From: DATBGO01 sp050011895
GTDB lineage: Bacteria > Actinomycetota > Actinomycetes > Streptosporangiales > Streptosporangiaceae
Direction: 5' to 3'
NCBI GenBank assembly: GCA_050011895.1
Contig: JBEKIF010000052.1
Coordinates: 1-30,951 of the forward strand
Length of the DNA: 30,951 nt
Shown here one piece after another: positions 23,949-30,951 of this stretch; positions within the stretch are counted from its first letter, which is position 1; each line of letters begins with the position of its first letter. The notes beneath the pieces are model-generated. The model ran no database searches and had not been told where the DNA came from. It was given only the letters and a program-made list of their open reading frames with translations. Position numbers and translations under genes: made by a program.

Positions 23949-25240
23949 AGCGTCACCACCGGTTGGGCGTAGAGCTTGGTCACCGGATCGGTCCGCAGCA
24001 GGCTCTCGGCGCCGTCGACCCGCACCCGGACCAGGTAGGCCCCCGCGCGGGTGCCAAAGGTCGAGAAGGTCACGCTGTTGGCGCTGATCTGCGACGCGTC
24101 GGCGTCGAAGGTAAACGACAGCGGGACGGCGCCGGCCGGCGGTGCCAGCTCGTTCAGCAGCAGCTGCACCTGCTGGGTGCTCTCCAGCGCGGGGTCGAGC
24201 TGCACCGTGACCGGGGTCACCGGCGGTGTCTGCGTCGTGTCCACCGATCCCACCGTGATCAGGTCATCGTTCGGCGGCGTCGGCCCCTGCCTGATGACCG
24301 GCTGCAAATAGAACAGCGACACGTTGGACTCGACGACATTCTTGGCGGGCAGGGCGCCGACCACCACCTGCTGCACGACCCGCAAGGTGTTGAGGCCGGC
24401 CGGAAGCTCCGGAACCACCGCCGTGACCTTGTTTCCGCCGGGCCCGAGGGGCTGAGGGTTCTGCGGCGCCGTGGCGTTGTTGTCGAAAACTACCGCCACG
24501 CCCTGGCCGGTCAGGTTGGCCCCGGTGAGCGTGAGGCTGAGCGTGCTCGCCCACGGCAGGTACAGCGGCGTCACGGCGCTGATGCTCGGCTCGAGCAGCG
24601 GCAGGACCGACAGGTTCCGGCTGAGCACCGGCAGCGCGGCCTGGATCGTAGCGGTGCTCTCGATCAGCACCACGGTCGCCGCGTAGCCGGCCGACGGGCG
24701 GAACTTGCCGCCGAAGGCGGTCCAGAGCTTAGAAAGGTCCTCGGTGGTGAGGGGCTCGGGCGTCACCTTGATCATCTCGACCTGATCGGCGAGGCCCGCG
24801 GTGGCCAGCGCCGTGTCGAGCGGGCTGAGCGGGGGCGGCGGGGTGAAGATGGTCGAGATCTGCTGGCGGTACAGGAGCGGCGTCTCGTGCAGAGCCTGCA
24901 TGCCCAGCCCGAGCAGGACCTGCGGCACGTACTCACTGTCGCCGTAGGCGATGAGCAGGTAGTGCAGATCCAGGGCCAGCGGCGGCCGGTCTACGTCGGC
25001 GCCCGCCCCGTTGCGCGAGGGCAGCCCCACCTCGCGCCACCCCTGGTTGTAGGTGACGTGGTAGAGGAACAGGGCCAGCTGCGCCGCTTCGTCGGCGCCG
25101 GTCTCGAGCTGGTCAGGCGCCTTCGACGTCAGGTAAGGGGGCGACCCGAGGATCGTGCTCGCGCCCGCGCTCTGGATGGCCTGGTCGATGACCGAGCTGA
25201 GCACGCGGGTGGTCGCGGCGATGGCCAGGGCGGTGCTCAC
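23945..25240 (-). CDS. DUF4255-type sheath/tube cap protein (Afp16-like)
   Basis: A 431-residue protein. Residues 1-190 match DUF4255 / Pvc16 N-terminal domains: STALAIAATTRVLSSVIDQAI, then LALFLYHVTYNQGW, LALDLHYLLIAYGD and LLGLGMQALHETPLL. The C-terminal half (about 215-430) is strand-rich with Ig/TIG-like character (SISAVTPLYLPWASTLSLTLTG, then VRVRVDGAESLL). In Afp/PVC the homologue caps the distal end of tube and sheath and sets length together with the tape measure. GTG 25240 was chosen over longer in-frame starts because GGAGG precedes it and it overlaps the previous stop as GTGA; the upstream extension is Gly/Arg-rich shadow sequence. Confidence 0.86.
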   Translation of the reverse strand: MSTALAIAATTRVLSSVIDQAIQSAGASTILGSPPYLTSKAPDQLETGADEAAQLALFLYHVTYNQGWREVGLPSRNGAGADVDRPPLALDLHYLLIAYGDSEYVPQVLLGLGMQALHETPLLYRQQISTIFTPPPPLSPLDTALATAGLADQVEMIKVTPEPLTTEDLSKLWTAFGGKFRPSAGYAATVVLIESTATIQAALPVLSRNLSVLPLLEPSISAVTPLYLPWASTLSLTLTGANLTGQGVAVVFDNNATAPQNPQPLGPGGNKVTAVVPELPAGLNTLRVVQQVVVGALPAKNVVESNVSLFYLQPVIRQGPTPPNDDLITVGSVDTTQTPPVTPVTVQLDPALESTQQVQLLLNELAPPAGAVPLSFTFDADASQISANSVTFSTFGTRAGAYLVRVRVDGAESLLRTDPVTKLYAQPVVTL

Positions 25241-26088
25241 CTGCGCCTCCCGTCCCGGGCCGCCAGGTGCTCCGCCAGGGACGGTCCGGCCGCGGGCCGG
25301 GGGCGCGGAGCCGGCGCGGGCGGTGCCGCGGCCTGCACGGCACGCACGTCCACGCGCCCGATCCGCACCACGATCACCGGCTCGGTACTGCCGGCCTCGT
25401 CGGCCTCGCCCCCATTTACCCCTTTGCCCCCATCTACCCCCTTGCCCCCCTTGACCTCCTCGCCCCCCTTGGCCCCTTGGACCCGCTCCCCTGCCCGGCC
25501 AGGCGGCTGAGCCTGCTGACGGGATCGGCTGGCCTGGACCAAGTGCTCCTGCCATGGCGCTCGGCGGCTGCCAGGAAGTGTGGCCTCGGCAGTTATACCC
25601 GGCCCGGCCGCGTCCGGGGTCAGTGTCGCGGCGTCGGCGGGTACCTGCACGCCGGTGGCGGCTGACTCTCTCGCGGGTTCGCTGAGGTCTGGCGTCGCCC
25701 AGCTGTGCTGGGCCGGCTGTACCAGACCGGGCTCCTCGGCAATATCAGCCGCGAAGAAGCCGCGGGGCGGACGGTCCACCGCGGGGAATGCTTCGGTGTC
25801 GGCTCTCGCCGGGGGCGGGGCGGTACGGCGGCTTCGTTCGGCAGATTGGGCCGGCTCGCGCGCGGATTCGATGACGCCTGGCGCCCAGCCGTCCTGGGCC
25901 TGCGGGGATGCGGACGTGACGGTTTCGCGGGCTCGCTGGGGCGGTGCCTGCGCCTCGCGGACTTCCGTGATCTCGCGCAACTCGGCCTGCGGGCCTTCGG
26001 GCTCGAAGCGGGACGGGGTCGCGGGCCGGAGCACCGGCGCGACGCCGAGCGTGCGCGCGGCGAGGTCCGCCAGGTAGCCGGGCCTCAA
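25237..26088 (-). CDS. Pro/Ala-rich eCIS protein, unknown function
   Basis: A 283-residue protein with a short N-terminal segment (LRPGYLADLAARTLGVAPVLRP), a long low-complexity stretch rich in Ala, Pro, Arg, Glu and Ser (about 30-235), a GGKGV[DN] repeat and a C-terminal EPVIVVRIGRVDVRAV motif. Similar VxIGRVxVRA endings occur in proteins encoded between baseplate-chaperone and DUF4255 genes of other eCIS. TTG 26088 was chosen: it overlaps the preceding stop as TTGA, GGAG lies eight bases upstream, and a longer frame would overlap the previous gene by 180 bases. Role unknown. It could be an extended scaffold or, as no tape-measure protein is seen elsewhere, a lumen component. Confidence 0.65.
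   Translation of the reverse strand: MRPGYLADLAARTLGVAPVLRPATPSRFEPEGPQAELREITEVREAQAPPQRARETVTSASPQAQDGWAPGVIESAREPAQSAERSRRTAPPPARADTEAFPAVDRPPRGFFAADIAEEPGLVQPAQHSWATPDLSEPARESAATGVQVPADAATLTPDAAGPGITAEATLPGSRRAPWQEHLVQASRSRQQAQPPGRAGERVQGAKGGEEVKGGKGVDGGKGVNGGEADEAGSTEPVIVVRIGRVDVRAVQAAAPPAPAPRPRPAAGPSLAEHLAARDGRRR
25409..25450 (-). other. Potential G-quadruplex in coding strand
   Basis: On the minus (coding) strand five G-runs of 4-6 bases follow each other with loops of 3-5 bases (plus-strand C-runs at 25409-25413, 25419-25422, 25427-25431, 25437-25441 and 25445-25450). This meets the usual G3+N1-7 rule. It encodes the GGKGVD/GGKGVN repeat and could fold in the mRNA, about 170-210 bases before the start of the cap-protein gene. 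Confidence 0.6.
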
Positions 26089-26783
26089 GACGCGAGCTCC
26101 AGGTAGAAGCGCCGCCGGGCGGGACTGAGGGCCAGGATTTCCTGCTCGCTCCAGCCGTAGCGGCGAGCCAGCACGTCCACGTAGCGCAGCAGCTGCCCGG
26201 CGAGGAGCTCGATCTCCCGCCAGGCGAAGGCGGCGACATCGATCTGCACGTTCCAGCCGTGCCCGCAATCAGGGCAGGTCAGTGCGACGGCGCCCGCTGA
26301 GATCCCGGTCCTGCGGTCCAGTTCCGCATCTATCGCGGCGGCCACGACCTCGGTGTCGAGAGCGTGGCTGTCCTCGACGCACAGCGAGACCAGCATGCGG
26401 CTGGCCGCTTCGACACTCTCACACCCGGTTATCGCGGCCAGGTCCAGGCTGGTCGGCAGCCGTACCGCCAGGGGACGCCCGCAGACCTGAACGACGAAGC
26501 GCTCCTCGGCTTCGGCCAGGCCGACTGGCGTCAGCGAGACGTCGACCCCGCAGCCGCACCGCGGGCAGGCGGCGTAACCGGCCAGGGAGTCCCCGAAGAT
26601 CCGGGACCGCCATTGCAGCAGCAGGCTGTCCCGGCGCTCCACGGAGATAGCCGCCAGCGCACGTCTGGGCCGGCCGGACAGGACGGCGAGGATGGTGAGC
26701 GCGCGATCGACGGGGTGCTCCCGCCGTCCCCGTTCCCAGATCTGCAGGATCGCCTCGGCGCCGGGGGGCGCGGCCGGCCCCAC
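26085..26783 (-). CDS. T4 baseplate-hub-chaperone-like protein, two CxxC pairs
   Basis: A 232-residue protein. The C-terminal 60 residues (FAWREIELLAGQLLRYVDVLARRYGWSEQEILAL, then RRRFYLELA) resemble T4-family baseplate hub assembly chaperone proteins of phage-tail-like clusters. Two CxxC pairs, CPRC near residue 73 and CPDC near residue 170, probably bind one zinc ion together. The N-terminus has WERGRREHPVDRALTILA. Start GTG 26783 lies three bases after the tube stop, with a weak AGGA. Its stop overlaps the next gene's TTG. A cytoplasmic assembly role is inferred from the family; direct structural incorporation is the alternative. Confidence 0.72.
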   Translation of the reverse strand: MGPAAPPGAEAILQIWERGRREHPVDRALTILAVLSGRPRRALAAISVERRDSLLLQWRSRIFGDSLAGYAACPRCGCGVDVSLTPVGLAEAEERFVVQVCGRPLAVRLPTSLDLAAITGCESVEAASRMLVSLCVEDSHALDTEVVAAAIDAELDRRTGISAGAVALTCPDCGHGWNVQIDVAAFAWREIELLAGQLLRYVDVLARRYGWSEQEILALSPARRRFYLELAS

Positions 26784-26786
26784 GTC

Positions 26787-27317
26787 CTACCCCGAGACCG
26801 GGACGGTCAAGGTGGGCTCCGTCGGCTCGGTCACCGACAGGTCCCGCTCCCACCCCTCGCATTCCAGCTTGATGTGCTGGATGGCCACGGCGTTGGCGTT
26901 GGCGTCGAAATCGGGCACCGCCTGGTATTCCGATACCCAGCAACGGTAGATCTTGTAGGAGATGGCCTTCTGCCCGGCCTCGTTGAAGATGTCCAGGATC
27001 ATGTCCTTGCGGAAATCCTTCAACGACACCTCCGAGCCCAGGCCCGCGCCCAGGCTCCAGACCTTGTCCGCCCAGTTCTCGAACGCGGTGTCATGGGTGA
27101 CCCCGCGCTCCAGGGTGACGGCGTCGTACTCGGTCCGGCCCGGGGACTTACGGGTCGTGCTCGGGTCGCCGCCCTCGCGGTGCTTGACCACTTCGGTCGT
27201 CCGCTTGAGCATGCTGCACTTGCTGACGCCCGCGATGTACTGGCCGTCCCATTTGAGCCGGAACTTAAAATTCTTGTACGGGTCGAACCGGGTGCTGTTG
27301 ACCGTGAACTCGGCCAT
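26787..27317 (-). CDS. Inner tube protein (gp19/Afp1-like)
   Basis: A 176-residue protein of the phage tail tube family. DPYKNFKFRLKWDG, then AGVSKCSMLKRTTEVVKHREGGDP, LERGVTHDTAFENWA, and a final stretch with RCWVSEYQAVPDF and IKLECEGWERD mark the two-sheet tube monomer that stacks as hexamers. It is the only tube gene present. Afp and PVC have several paralogues, so this system is minimal. ATG 27317 follows AAGGAG at eight bases. It lies 12 bases downstream of the sheath gene, allowing high coexpression. Confidence 0.92.
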   Translation of the reverse strand: MAEFTVNSTRFDPYKNFKFRLKWDGQYIAGVSKCSMLKRTTEVVKHREGGDPSTTRKSPGRTEYDAVTLERGVTHDTAFENWADKVWSLGAGLGSEVSLKDFRKDMILDIFNEAGQKAISYKIYRCWVSEYQAVPDFDANANAVAIQHIKLECEGWERDLSVTEPTEPTLTVPVSG

Positions 27318-27329
27318 GGACCTCGCTCC

Positions 27330-29339
27330 TTAGGTCGGGATCTGGCCTGCGATCTGCTGGATCTGGAGGATCACGAACTCGGCCGGCTTCAGCGGCGCGA
27401 AACCCACGAGGATGTTGACCACCCCGAGGTTGATGTCGGCCTGCGTGGTGGTGTCCGAGTCGCACTTGACGAAGTAGGCACTGGCCGGCGTGGAGCCTTG
27501 GAAGGCGCCCTGCTGGAACAGGCCCCGCATGAAGGATCCGACGTTGAGGCGGATCTGCGACCAGAGCGGCTCGTCGTTGGGCTCGAATACCACCCACTGC
27601 GTGCCCTGGTAGAGGCTGGCCTCGATGTAGAGGGCGGTTCGCCGCACCGGAATGTACTTCCAGTCCGAGGCGAGCTGATCCGCGCCGTCGAGCGTCCGGG
27701 CCCCCCAGCAGACGTTGCCGTAGACGGGGAAGCTCCGCAGGCAGTTGATGCCCAGCGGGTTGAGCGCCCCGTTCTCCGCGTCGGTCATCTTGTACGCGAG
27801 GGAGGACACGTTGGTCAGCGTCGCGGCGGTGCCGGCCGGCGCCTTCCACACGCCCCGGGTGCCGTCGGTCTGCGCGTAGAGCCCGGCGATCGTCCCGCTC
27901 GGGCCTACGGCGCGCAGCCGGTAGCCGTTCAGCGGATCGGGAATCTGCGTCCGGGGGTAGTACAGGGCCGCGTAGCTGCTGCGCAGGGTGGAGTTCTGCG
28001 CCAGCCAGTCCTGGATGCCCGTCAGGGTGTCTCGCTGAGCCTGGCCGGCGCCGCCCTGCGGGACGTCGACCAGCAGGAAAGCCCACCGGGAGGCGCAGTA
28101 CGTCTGCGCCGCGGAGATTACCGCGAACGCGCTGCCGTCATCGAGGTTCATCACGTCGGGCAAGCAGAGGATATTGAAGACGTCGACGTTATCCAGCGCG
28201 TACAGGCCCGTCTTGGCCACCGGGTCCCCGATCAGGCCCGTCGCGTTGGGCACGGTCCCGTTGGATCCGGTGGCCGGCCCGGCCGCCCCTCCGCCCGTCG
28301 GGGGCGGGGTCTGCTGGGCCCCCGCGGCGCTGCCCCCCAGTGCGTACTGCATGACGTTGGTGACGGTGCCGTCGGCGCCGGTGGCATCAAGCCCGAGCAG
28401 CGTCGCCAGTTCGCCGCTGAACGCGAAGGTCGAGCTGGCCGCGGTCGCGTTAGCCGTGATCACCAGCTGGACATCGGTGCCGCTCCCCTGGATCAACGTC
28501 ACCGTGGCGGCCGGTATCGCCTGGACCGGCGGGGATCCGGTCGTCAGGCCTTGCAGTAGCGACTGCAGGGTGGCGGCGGCTCCGGTCCAGCTCGTCGGCG
28601 CCGTCGCCAGCGACACCGCGGTCAGGGTCGTGCCGCCGAACGTCACGTCCAAGGGCGGCCCGACCAGCGATGCAAGGGTAACGCTGCTGGTGTCGACGTT
28701 CGCGCCGACGGTCCCGGTCGGCGCGGGAAGGGCGGTGGCGGCCGGCGTCCCCACCAGCGCCAGCTGGACCAGAGCCGACGCGCTGTTGACGACGGCCACC
28801 GCGTAGTTGGGGCTCGTCGGATCGAGCGTGAGGTTCCGGTAGACCTCCGTGGTGAGGGCGGCCGGCGGGCTGCTCGAGTCCACCAGGGTGACGGTGAGGT
28901 TGAAGGCCGCCGTACCAGCGGGAGTGTTGTAGTCCACGGCCAGCCGGACGTTGTTGCCCCAGCTCCCCGGGCTGGCCGCGGTGACCTGCAAGACCGCTGT
29001 GCCGGAGGGTGCCTCCTCGATCACGATCCCGGCCGATTCCGGCGCGGCCGGGTCCGTGGACCCGGCCGGCGGGGCGGCGGCCACCCGGACCACCCACGCC
29101 TCGGCCCCGCCGTTGGCGAAGAACTGCTGAATGCCGTAACCGGCTTCGCTGTTGGCGACGAGACTGCCGAAGGTGCGCTCGAGGTCGGCCACGCTGAAGA
29201 TCTGCGTGGCCTGGTTCATCGGGCCCTGCGAGAAGTACCCGAGAAAGGCCGTCACCGCGGTCGACACGCCGGTGATCGTGTGGACGCCGCTGGGGAGCTC
29301 TTCCACGTAGACGCCTGGGTAGGTTGGGGCGACGGGCAT
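27330..29339 (-). CDS. Contractile sheath protein with large insertion
   Basis: A 669-residue phage tail sheath protein. The N-terminus (PTYPGVYVEELPSGVHTITGV, TAVTAFLGYF, QFFANGGAEAWVVRV) and the C-terminus from about residue 375 (FNILCLPDVMNL..., YAALYYPRTQIPDPLNG, CLRSFPVYGNVCWGARTL, then KPAEFVILQIQQIAG) are the conserved sheath core. Between about 100 and 375 lies a strand-rich, Thr/Ala/Val-rich insertion, larger than in many eCIS sheaths, that would be displayed on the particle surface. A second sheath gene is absent. ATG 29339 follows AGGAGG by five bases. First gene of the operon; its promoter should lie in 29340-29618. Confidence 0.92.
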   Translation of the reverse strand: MPVAPTYPGVYVEELPSGVHTITGVSTAVTAFLGYFSQGPMNQATQIFSVADLERTFGSLVANSEAGYGIQQFFANGGAEAWVVRVAAAPPAGSTDPAAPESAGIVIEEAPSGTAVLQVTAASPGSWGNNVRLAVDYNTPAGTAAFNLTVTLVDSSSPPAALTTEVYRNLTLDPTSPNYAVAVVNSASALVQLALVGTPAATALPAPTGTVGANVDTSSVTLASLVGPPLDVTFGGTTLTAVSLATAPTSWTGAAATLQSLLQGLTTGSPPVQAIPAATVTLIQGSGTDVQLVITANATAASSTFAFSGELATLLGLDATGADGTVTNVMQYALGGSAAGAQQTPPPTGGGAAGPATGSNGTVPNATGLIGDPVAKTGLYALDNVDVFNILCLPDVMNLDDGSAFAVISAAQTYCASRWAFLLVDVPQGGAGQAQRDTLTGIQDWLAQNSTLRSSYAALYYPRTQIPDPLNGYRLRAVGPSGTIAGLYAQTDGTRGVWKAPAGTAATLTNVSSLAYKMTDAENGALNPLGINCLRSFPVYGNVCWGARTLDGADQLASDWKYIPVRRTALYIEASLYQGTQWVVFEPNDEPLWSQIRLNVGSFMRGLFQQGAFQGSTPASAYFVKCDSDTTTQADINLGVVNILVGFAPLKPAEFVILQIQQIAGQIPT

Positions 29340-29618
29340 GCGTCCCTCCTGGCAGAGTGCCCCGGCGGGGCGTCGTCAGCGTTTGCAGGGGAATCTAGGC
29401 GAGCCACCGTCACCAGAGCATCGCGGCTTCGTCACCGGGCAACGGCCGAGAGCGCGGGAGCCTGTGCCCGGGGTCTCTGTCGCTGCTTCCGGCGGGCGAA
29501 TCACGGTGCCCCTTGTTGTCTCCCAAGAGAAACAGTCCTAGATTTAGGCCTGAAGTGCTGATCGTGCTTGTGCGGTTGGGATCCGTGAACGATTGCAGGG
29601 TCAGGAGCGTCGGAGAGC
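29340..29618. promoter_or_regulatory. Divergent promoter region: eCIS operon / DUF4157 gene
   Basis: A 279-base gene-free stretch separates the minus-strand sheath operon from the plus-strand cargo candidate. It must hold the operon promoter. An imperfect palindrome CCTA-GATT-TAGG (29537-29548) lies in the only AT-richer part (about 29513-29560). No hexamer pair with correct spacing was found on either strand, nor clear SARP heptamer repeats, so exact promoters are not assigned. Confidence 0.5.
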
Positions 29619-30731
29619 TTGCACGTTTCTGAAAGCGGAAGGTCCACCGTTGCCCGGGACGCGCGTGTTGACGGCACGCGGCGACCGTCGGCTATCAGCC
29701 TGGCCGGGCATCGCCGCCCGGTCTTCCGGCCAGATCAGTATCTGACTGGACAAGTGCCCGCGAAGGCGCTGTCGGCGGTGAGGCAGACGGTAAGCGAGCC
29801 TGGGCATCCTCTCGATTCCGCTGTCCGGGCGGACTACGAATCACGCATCCGGCATAGCTTCGCGGACGTGCGGGTCCATAGCGACGATCGGGCAGGCTGG
29901 TCAGCTCTCGCTCTGGGGGCCGAGGCATATACGGTCGGCAGGCACATGGTCTTCGCCCCCGGGTGCTACCGCCCGCAGCAGAGTCAGGGACGAGCCCTGA
30001 TCGCGCACGAGCTAGCACATGTGCGCCAGGACCGCCAGCCGGTACCTAGCCCGCTCCGGGTGGCCGATGTGCGCGAGCACGGCAGCCGATCGGTTATCGC
30101 TCCCGAGCCGGGCACCGTCCACCGCTCGCTGCTCGGGGCTACCCTGGGCGGCCTCGGCGGCGCCGCGCTCGGAGCGGTCGGCGGCGCGCTGGTCGGCAGT
30201 TTGCTCGGCCCAGCAGGAGCCATCGTCGGCGGCATCCTGGGCGGCCTGGTCGGCGGCCTCGCGGGGCTGATCGCCGGCGAGACGGCAACAGCCGACGTCC
30301 GGCCGCTAAATGCCGTCGAGCGCGGAGAGGCGCACAAGGTCTTCGGCGACAGCATCGACTATGACAGAGTGCGCCTGGGCGAGTCGGCGATCATGGGTGC
30401 GGGGGAGAATGCCAGGACGCCTTTCGAGACGATCTATTTCCCGCCCGGCGCTCAGGCCGACGCGGGCTTCATACCTTGGCTGATACATGAGTTGACCCAC
30501 GTCTGGCAGACACAGCATGGCATCTCCGTGGTGACGAAGCTCTGGTGGGCACTGCATGCCATCACGGGTAATCCCTACGACTACGGCGATGAGAAGGGCC
30601 TGAAGGAAGCTGCCGCAAAGGGGCGCCGCTTCCGCGACTTCAATACCGAGCAGCAGGGCGACATCTGCCGGAATTACTACGTCGCCTTGAAGGCTGGCCG
30701 GGACACCAGCGCAACATCGCCTGAGAACTGA
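29619..30731 (+). CDS. DUF4157 protein with glycine zipper and second HExxH
   Basis: A 370-residue protein. Residues about 65-135 are a DUF4157 (eCIS-associated) domain: LDSAVRADYESRIRHSFADV, VHSDDRAGW, AYTVGRHMVFAPG, then HELAHVRQ (HExxH at 130-134). Residues about 170-221 are a glycine-zipper segment (GGLGGAALGAVGGALVGSLL...) able to enter membranes. The C-terminus has a second metallopeptidase-like domain with HELTHVWQ (290-297) and NTEQQ (Glu344), a plausible third zinc ligand as in gluzincins. The start is TTG 29619, three bases after GGAG. The next gene begins with the same Met-His-Val, which supports it. The gene is divergent from the operon. DUF4157 proteins are the main cargo class of eCIS, so an effector is the best reading; self-processing is an alternative use of one HExxH. 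Confidence 0.8.
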   Translation: MHVSESGRSTVARDARVDGTRRPSAISLAGHRRPVFRPDQYLTGQVPAKALSAVRQTVSEPGHPLDSAVRADYESRIRHSFADVRVHSDDRAGWSALALGAEAYTVGRHMVFAPGCYRPQQSQGRALIAHELAHVRQDRQPVPSPLRVADVREHGSRSVIAPEPGTVHRSLLGATLGGLGGAALGAVGGALVGSLLGPAGAIVGGILGGLVGGLAGLIAGETATADVRPLNAVERGEAHKVFGDSIDYDRVRLGESAIMGAGENARTPFETIYFPPGAQADAGFIPWLIHELTHVWQTQHGISVVTKLWWALHAITGNPYDYGDEKGLKEAAAKGRRFRDFNTEQQGDICRNYYVALKAGRDTSATSPEN

Positions 30732-30837
30732 GTTCACCGTGCTACGGGGAAGCTCATCCTTGCTCAAGGCCGCACCGCCGCGATAGCCACAAACGCGATG
30801 ATCGATGAGATGCCATTGGCGAGGGAGGAAGGATCGA

Positions 30838-30951
30838 ATGCACGTTCACGCCCAGCCCCTGGCACCCTCCGATTCACACTGGCAAAGGTCCGTCCGGACG
30901 GACGACGCCCGTCCCGCCGCCCTTCATGTCGCGGGTGGCGGGCGGCCTCTC
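30838..30951 (+). CDS. Partial gene, possible second cargo protein
   Basis: ATG 30838 follows GGAGG (30824-30828) by nine bases. Thirty-eight codons are open to the window edge: MHVHAQPLAPSDSHWQRS, then a polar Arg/Asp/Pro/Gly-rich stretch. The first three residues equal those of the upstream DUF4157 protein and the composition is like the disordered leaders of such proteins. The gene is on the same strand, 106 bases after the previous stop. The family cannot be proved from this fragment. Confidence 0.55.
   Translation, partial: MHVHAQPLAPSDSHWQRSVRTDDARPAALHVAGGGRPL

Noticed and set aside
22059..28559. Several 580-730 codon plus-strand frames
   Set aside because: They are antisense to clearly recognisable ATPase, cap, tube and sheath genes and contain no family motifs.
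6366..29339. Prophage or T6SS
   Set aside because: No capsid, portal, terminase, integrase or lysis genes, and no TssJ/L/M or ClpV; an AAA+ ATPase of Afp15 type, a DUF4255 cap and DUF4157 cargo point to eCIS.

Overview
The window is high-GC DNA with GTG/TTG starts, MarR and SARP/BTAD regulators, leaderless-looking promoters and tightly overlapping genes. This points to an Actinomycetota (filamentous actinobacterium-like) chromosome; I cannot name the genus. No tRNA, rRNA, CRISPR array, transposase or integrase was seen.

Left part (1-6162): accessory and regulatory genes. A truncated membrane-protein gene reads off the left edge and is divergent from a MarR regulator (423-872) and an alpha/beta hydrolase (875-1801). 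A mostly empty stretch follows (1802-2341). A second MarR gene (2367-2798) then leads a small membrane protein (2883-3107) and an ABC exporter locus (3104-4375). The exporter locus appears collapsed: the ATPase front half is fused in frame to the permease back half, and the Walker A motif is altered. Convergent to it is a secreted small protein resembling allene-oxide-cyclase/dirigent barrels (4372-4812). After another gene-poor stretch comes a BTAD/SARP-type regulator (5410-6162).

Main part (6366-29339): one long minus-strand operon for an extracellular contractile injection system (eCIS, phage-tail-like particle). In transcription order it encodes sheath, tube, a T4 baseplate-chaperone-like protein with two CxxC pairs, a Pro/Ala-rich protein, a DUF4255-type cap protein, an AAA+ ATPase, a small protein with a GTGTP repeat tail, a CIS-tube (Afp7-like) protein and a LysM-like protein. 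The spike follows as separate gpD-like, gpV-like and PAAR-like proteins, then gp25, two large baseplate proteins, a P2 gpI-like/beta-helix protein, and a 1,365-residue DUF6519 protein. That last protein carries beta-helix, IPT/TIG, a 12x8-residue acidic repeat and a terminal FHA domain; a 68-residue protein closes the run. Most junctions overlap by 1-4 bases (ATGA, GTGA, TTGA, TGATG), so translation is probably coupled. No capsid, terminase, portal or T6SS membrane-complex genes are present, so this is neither a prophage nor a T6SS.

Right end (29340-30951): a divergent intergenic region, then a plus-strand DUF4157 (eCIS-associated) protein. It has a glycine-zipper segment and a second HExxH metallopeptidase-like domain and is a strong effector/cargo candidate. 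The start of another plus-strand gene, also beginning Met-His-Val, runs off the right edge.

Likely biology (inference): the particle is assembled in the cytoplasm around one sheath and one tube type, is loaded with DUF4157-type cargo encoded divergently, and may be controlled by the adjacent BTAD regulator. No tape-measure protein was recognised. The FHA-tailed baseplate/fibre protein and the double-metallopeptidase cargo are the least ordinary elements.
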